Assembly: GCA_035568375.1 (NCBI GenBank)
Contig: DATMOG010000065.1
Location: forward strand, 1-14,539
DNA length: 14,539 nt
Direction: 5' to 3'
Source of the DNA: JACDET01 sp035568375
GTDB lineage: Bacteria > Patescibacteriota > Microgenomatia > Levybacterales > UBA12049
Below the pieces are notes generated by a model. The model was given only the letters and a program-made list of their open reading frames with translations. It had not been told where the DNA came from and searched no databases. How positions within the stretch are numbered: position 1 is the first letter of the stretch; every line of letters starts with the position of its first letter. This document shows positions 13,393-14,539 of the stretch, piece after piece. Made by a program: the position numbers and the translations under genes.

Positions 13393-14539
13393 CTAATCAA
13401 GGCTTATTTGGTGACTAACTGAGGGATGAGATACATCTATATGCCTTCTTTGTTTAATAATGGCTACTGCTAAAAACGTGGCAAATAAAGTAAAGATAAC
13501 GGCAACGAAAAATGCTCTATCATACCCCAATACTGCTGCTGCTCGTTGCCCAAGTGGTGCCGATGAAGCGGCAACAGTTGCTGCGATACCAGATAGGATA
13601 GAAAGTCCCAATGCTCCACCCATTTGTTGAGAAGTATTTATCAAACCTGATGCAAGCCCCGCCTCATTACGAGGGACACCTGAAGTAGCTGCTGCAATTA
13701 AAGGCATAATGGTCATACCTATTCCCATGGGCATGAGTAATGTCGATGGCAAAATATCTAGAAAATAGTTGCCATTTATGGGCAATCTACTTAAGAGACC
13801 GAAACTAATTGCTACCAACAGCGGACCTGCGATGAGAAACCCTTTATATCCATATTTTGAAACCAACGAAGAAACTCTTGTTGAGGTATATCCCATGATG
13901 ATCGGAAAAGGTAAAAAACTCAACCCCGTAATCACGGGAGAATAATGCATAATTGTTTGGATATATAGTGAAAGTAAAAAGAAACTACCCAACATTGTTG
14001 CTGCAACTGGTGCCATCATTAAATTTGCTCCAATAACATTTCGTATAGCAAATATTGATAATGGCATAAGCGGATGATCACTTCGTGATTCATTAACTAC
14101 AAATCCAAAAAGTAAAGCAATAGCTAAAATAAATAAGCCAATACTTGGTAAACTCAATACCCCCCAAAGAGGTGCTTGACTGATAAGAAACACGAGAGCG
14201 ATCAATCCACTGGTAACTAATATTGCACCAGGTAAATCAAGATCATTATGTTTCGCTTCACTTTCATGCTTTGGCACATAGCGTGATATCGCAAAAGCTA
14301 CGATAAGTCCAACAGGTACATTAATAAAAAAGTTCCAACGCCATCCTAAATATTGCGTGAGTACACCGCCTAATAAAAGACCAACAGCAGCTCCTCCTGT
14401 CGCAACAGTTGACCAATAACCCAAAGCCCTATTGCGCTCTGTACCTTCTTTAAATGTGGTTAAAACAATAGATAACGCCGATGGAGACATAAGTGCTGCT
14501 GCCATTCCTTGTAATGCACGCAAAATAATAAGCATTAAT
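13393..14539 (-). CDS. MFS transporter, DHA2 (EmrB/QacA) family, N-terminus outside window
   Basis: The frame is open to the right edge; the codon before the first visible ATG (14535-14533) is a leucine codon, so this ATG is internal. About 381 residues are visible. DHA2 proteins have 14 helices and about 450-500 residues, so roughly the first 80-100 residues (first helices and motif A) are missing. Visible landmarks are LRALQGMAAALMSP, then motif C as GGAAVGLLLGGVLT followed by LGWRWNFFINVPVG, typical of drug:H+ antiporters. The usual proline of motif C is replaced by leucine, as I recall from many actinobacterial DHA2 proteins. A later segment SGLINTSQQMGGALG is also characteristic. It is likely an exporter of toxic or amphipathic compounds using the proton gradient. 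It faces the GH16 gene tail to tail and probably has no part in the glucan locus. The substrate is unknown. By eye its GC content looks higher than that of its neighbours. Confidence 0.95.
   Translation of the reverse strand, partial: LMLIILRALQGMAAALMSPSALSIVLTTFKEGTERNRALGYWSTVATGGAAVGLLLGGVLTQYLGWRWNFFINVPVGLIVAFAISRYVPKHESEAKHNDLDLPGAILVTSGLIALVFLISQAPLWGVLSLPSIGLFILAIALLFGFVVNESRSDHPLMPLSIFAIRNVIGANLMMAPVAATMLGSFFLLSLYIQTIMHYSPVITGLSFLPFPIIMGYTSTRVSSLVSKYGYKGFLIAGPLLVAISFGLLSRLPINGNYFLDILPSTLLMPMGIGMTIMPLIAAATSGVPRNEAGLASGLINTSQQMGGALGLSILSGIAATVAASSAPLGQRAAAVLGYDRAFFVAVIFTLFATFLAVAIIKQRRHIDVSHPSVSHQISLD

Noticed and set aside
1..14539. CRISPR array, tRNA, rRNA, insertion sequence or phage genes
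   Set aside because: Looked for repeated spaced units, cloverleaf-like segments, transposase motifs and terminal inverted repeats; none found.

Overview
The window is AT-rich (judged by eye) bacterial DNA using the standard code. It looks like a member of the Candidate Phyla Radiation (Patescibacteria, Microgenomates-like). This is an inference from gene content: an LCP protein whose 'LLGYGGGNHDG' box resembles CPR relatives, YibE/F, several large GT-C-type membrane glycosyltransferase-like proteins, and a mixture of (near-)leaderless starts with few Shine-Dalgarno sites. There is no rRNA, tRNA or ribosomal protein in the window to place the organism. A Gram-positive or Chloroflexi-type host cannot be excluded.

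Layout. Bases 1-247 (minus) hold the 5' part of a LytR-CpsA-Psr gene that runs off the left edge. After a gene-free gap, 647-2596 (plus) encodes a membrane glycosyltransferase-like protein with an N-terminal DUF4118-like four-helix module. 2913-3629 (plus) encodes an unrecognised soluble protein with a clear promoter and a probably leaderless start. On the minus strand follow a GNAT acetyltransferase (3682-4152) and a YibE/F membrane protein (4210-5388). The right edge (13393-14539, minus) is a DHA2-family MFS exporter lacking its N-terminus because of the window boundary.

The centre of interest is 5585-13350 (plus), five genes in one direction. They are a YfhO/PTPS-related polytopic membrane protein, a processive family-2 glycosyltransferase with the full D, DxD, TED, QxxRW set, a single-pass HlyD-like adaptor, a membrane-anchored GH81 endo-beta-1,3-glucanase and a secreted GH16 laminarinase-type glucanase. 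The second to fourth genes overlap (14 nt and 4 nt). The first is 11 nt upstream of the second, and the GH16 gene is 75 nt downstream with its own ribosome binding site.

My reading is that this is a beta-1,3-glucan (curdlan-like or mixed-linkage) synthesis, export and trimming locus. The synthase would polymerise glucan through the membrane, the adaptor would assist passage or anchoring, and two glucanases with beta-1,3 specificity would cut or remodel the product outside the cell. The synthase plus adaptor pair resembles the BgsA/BgsB mixed-linkage glucan system of rhizobia. Coupling it to GH81 and GH16 in an organism of this kind is, as far as I know, not described. A repeated theme in the window is a -10 box 7 to 14 nt before the start codon with no Shine-Dalgarno, which suggests leaderless or very short-leader mRNAs.
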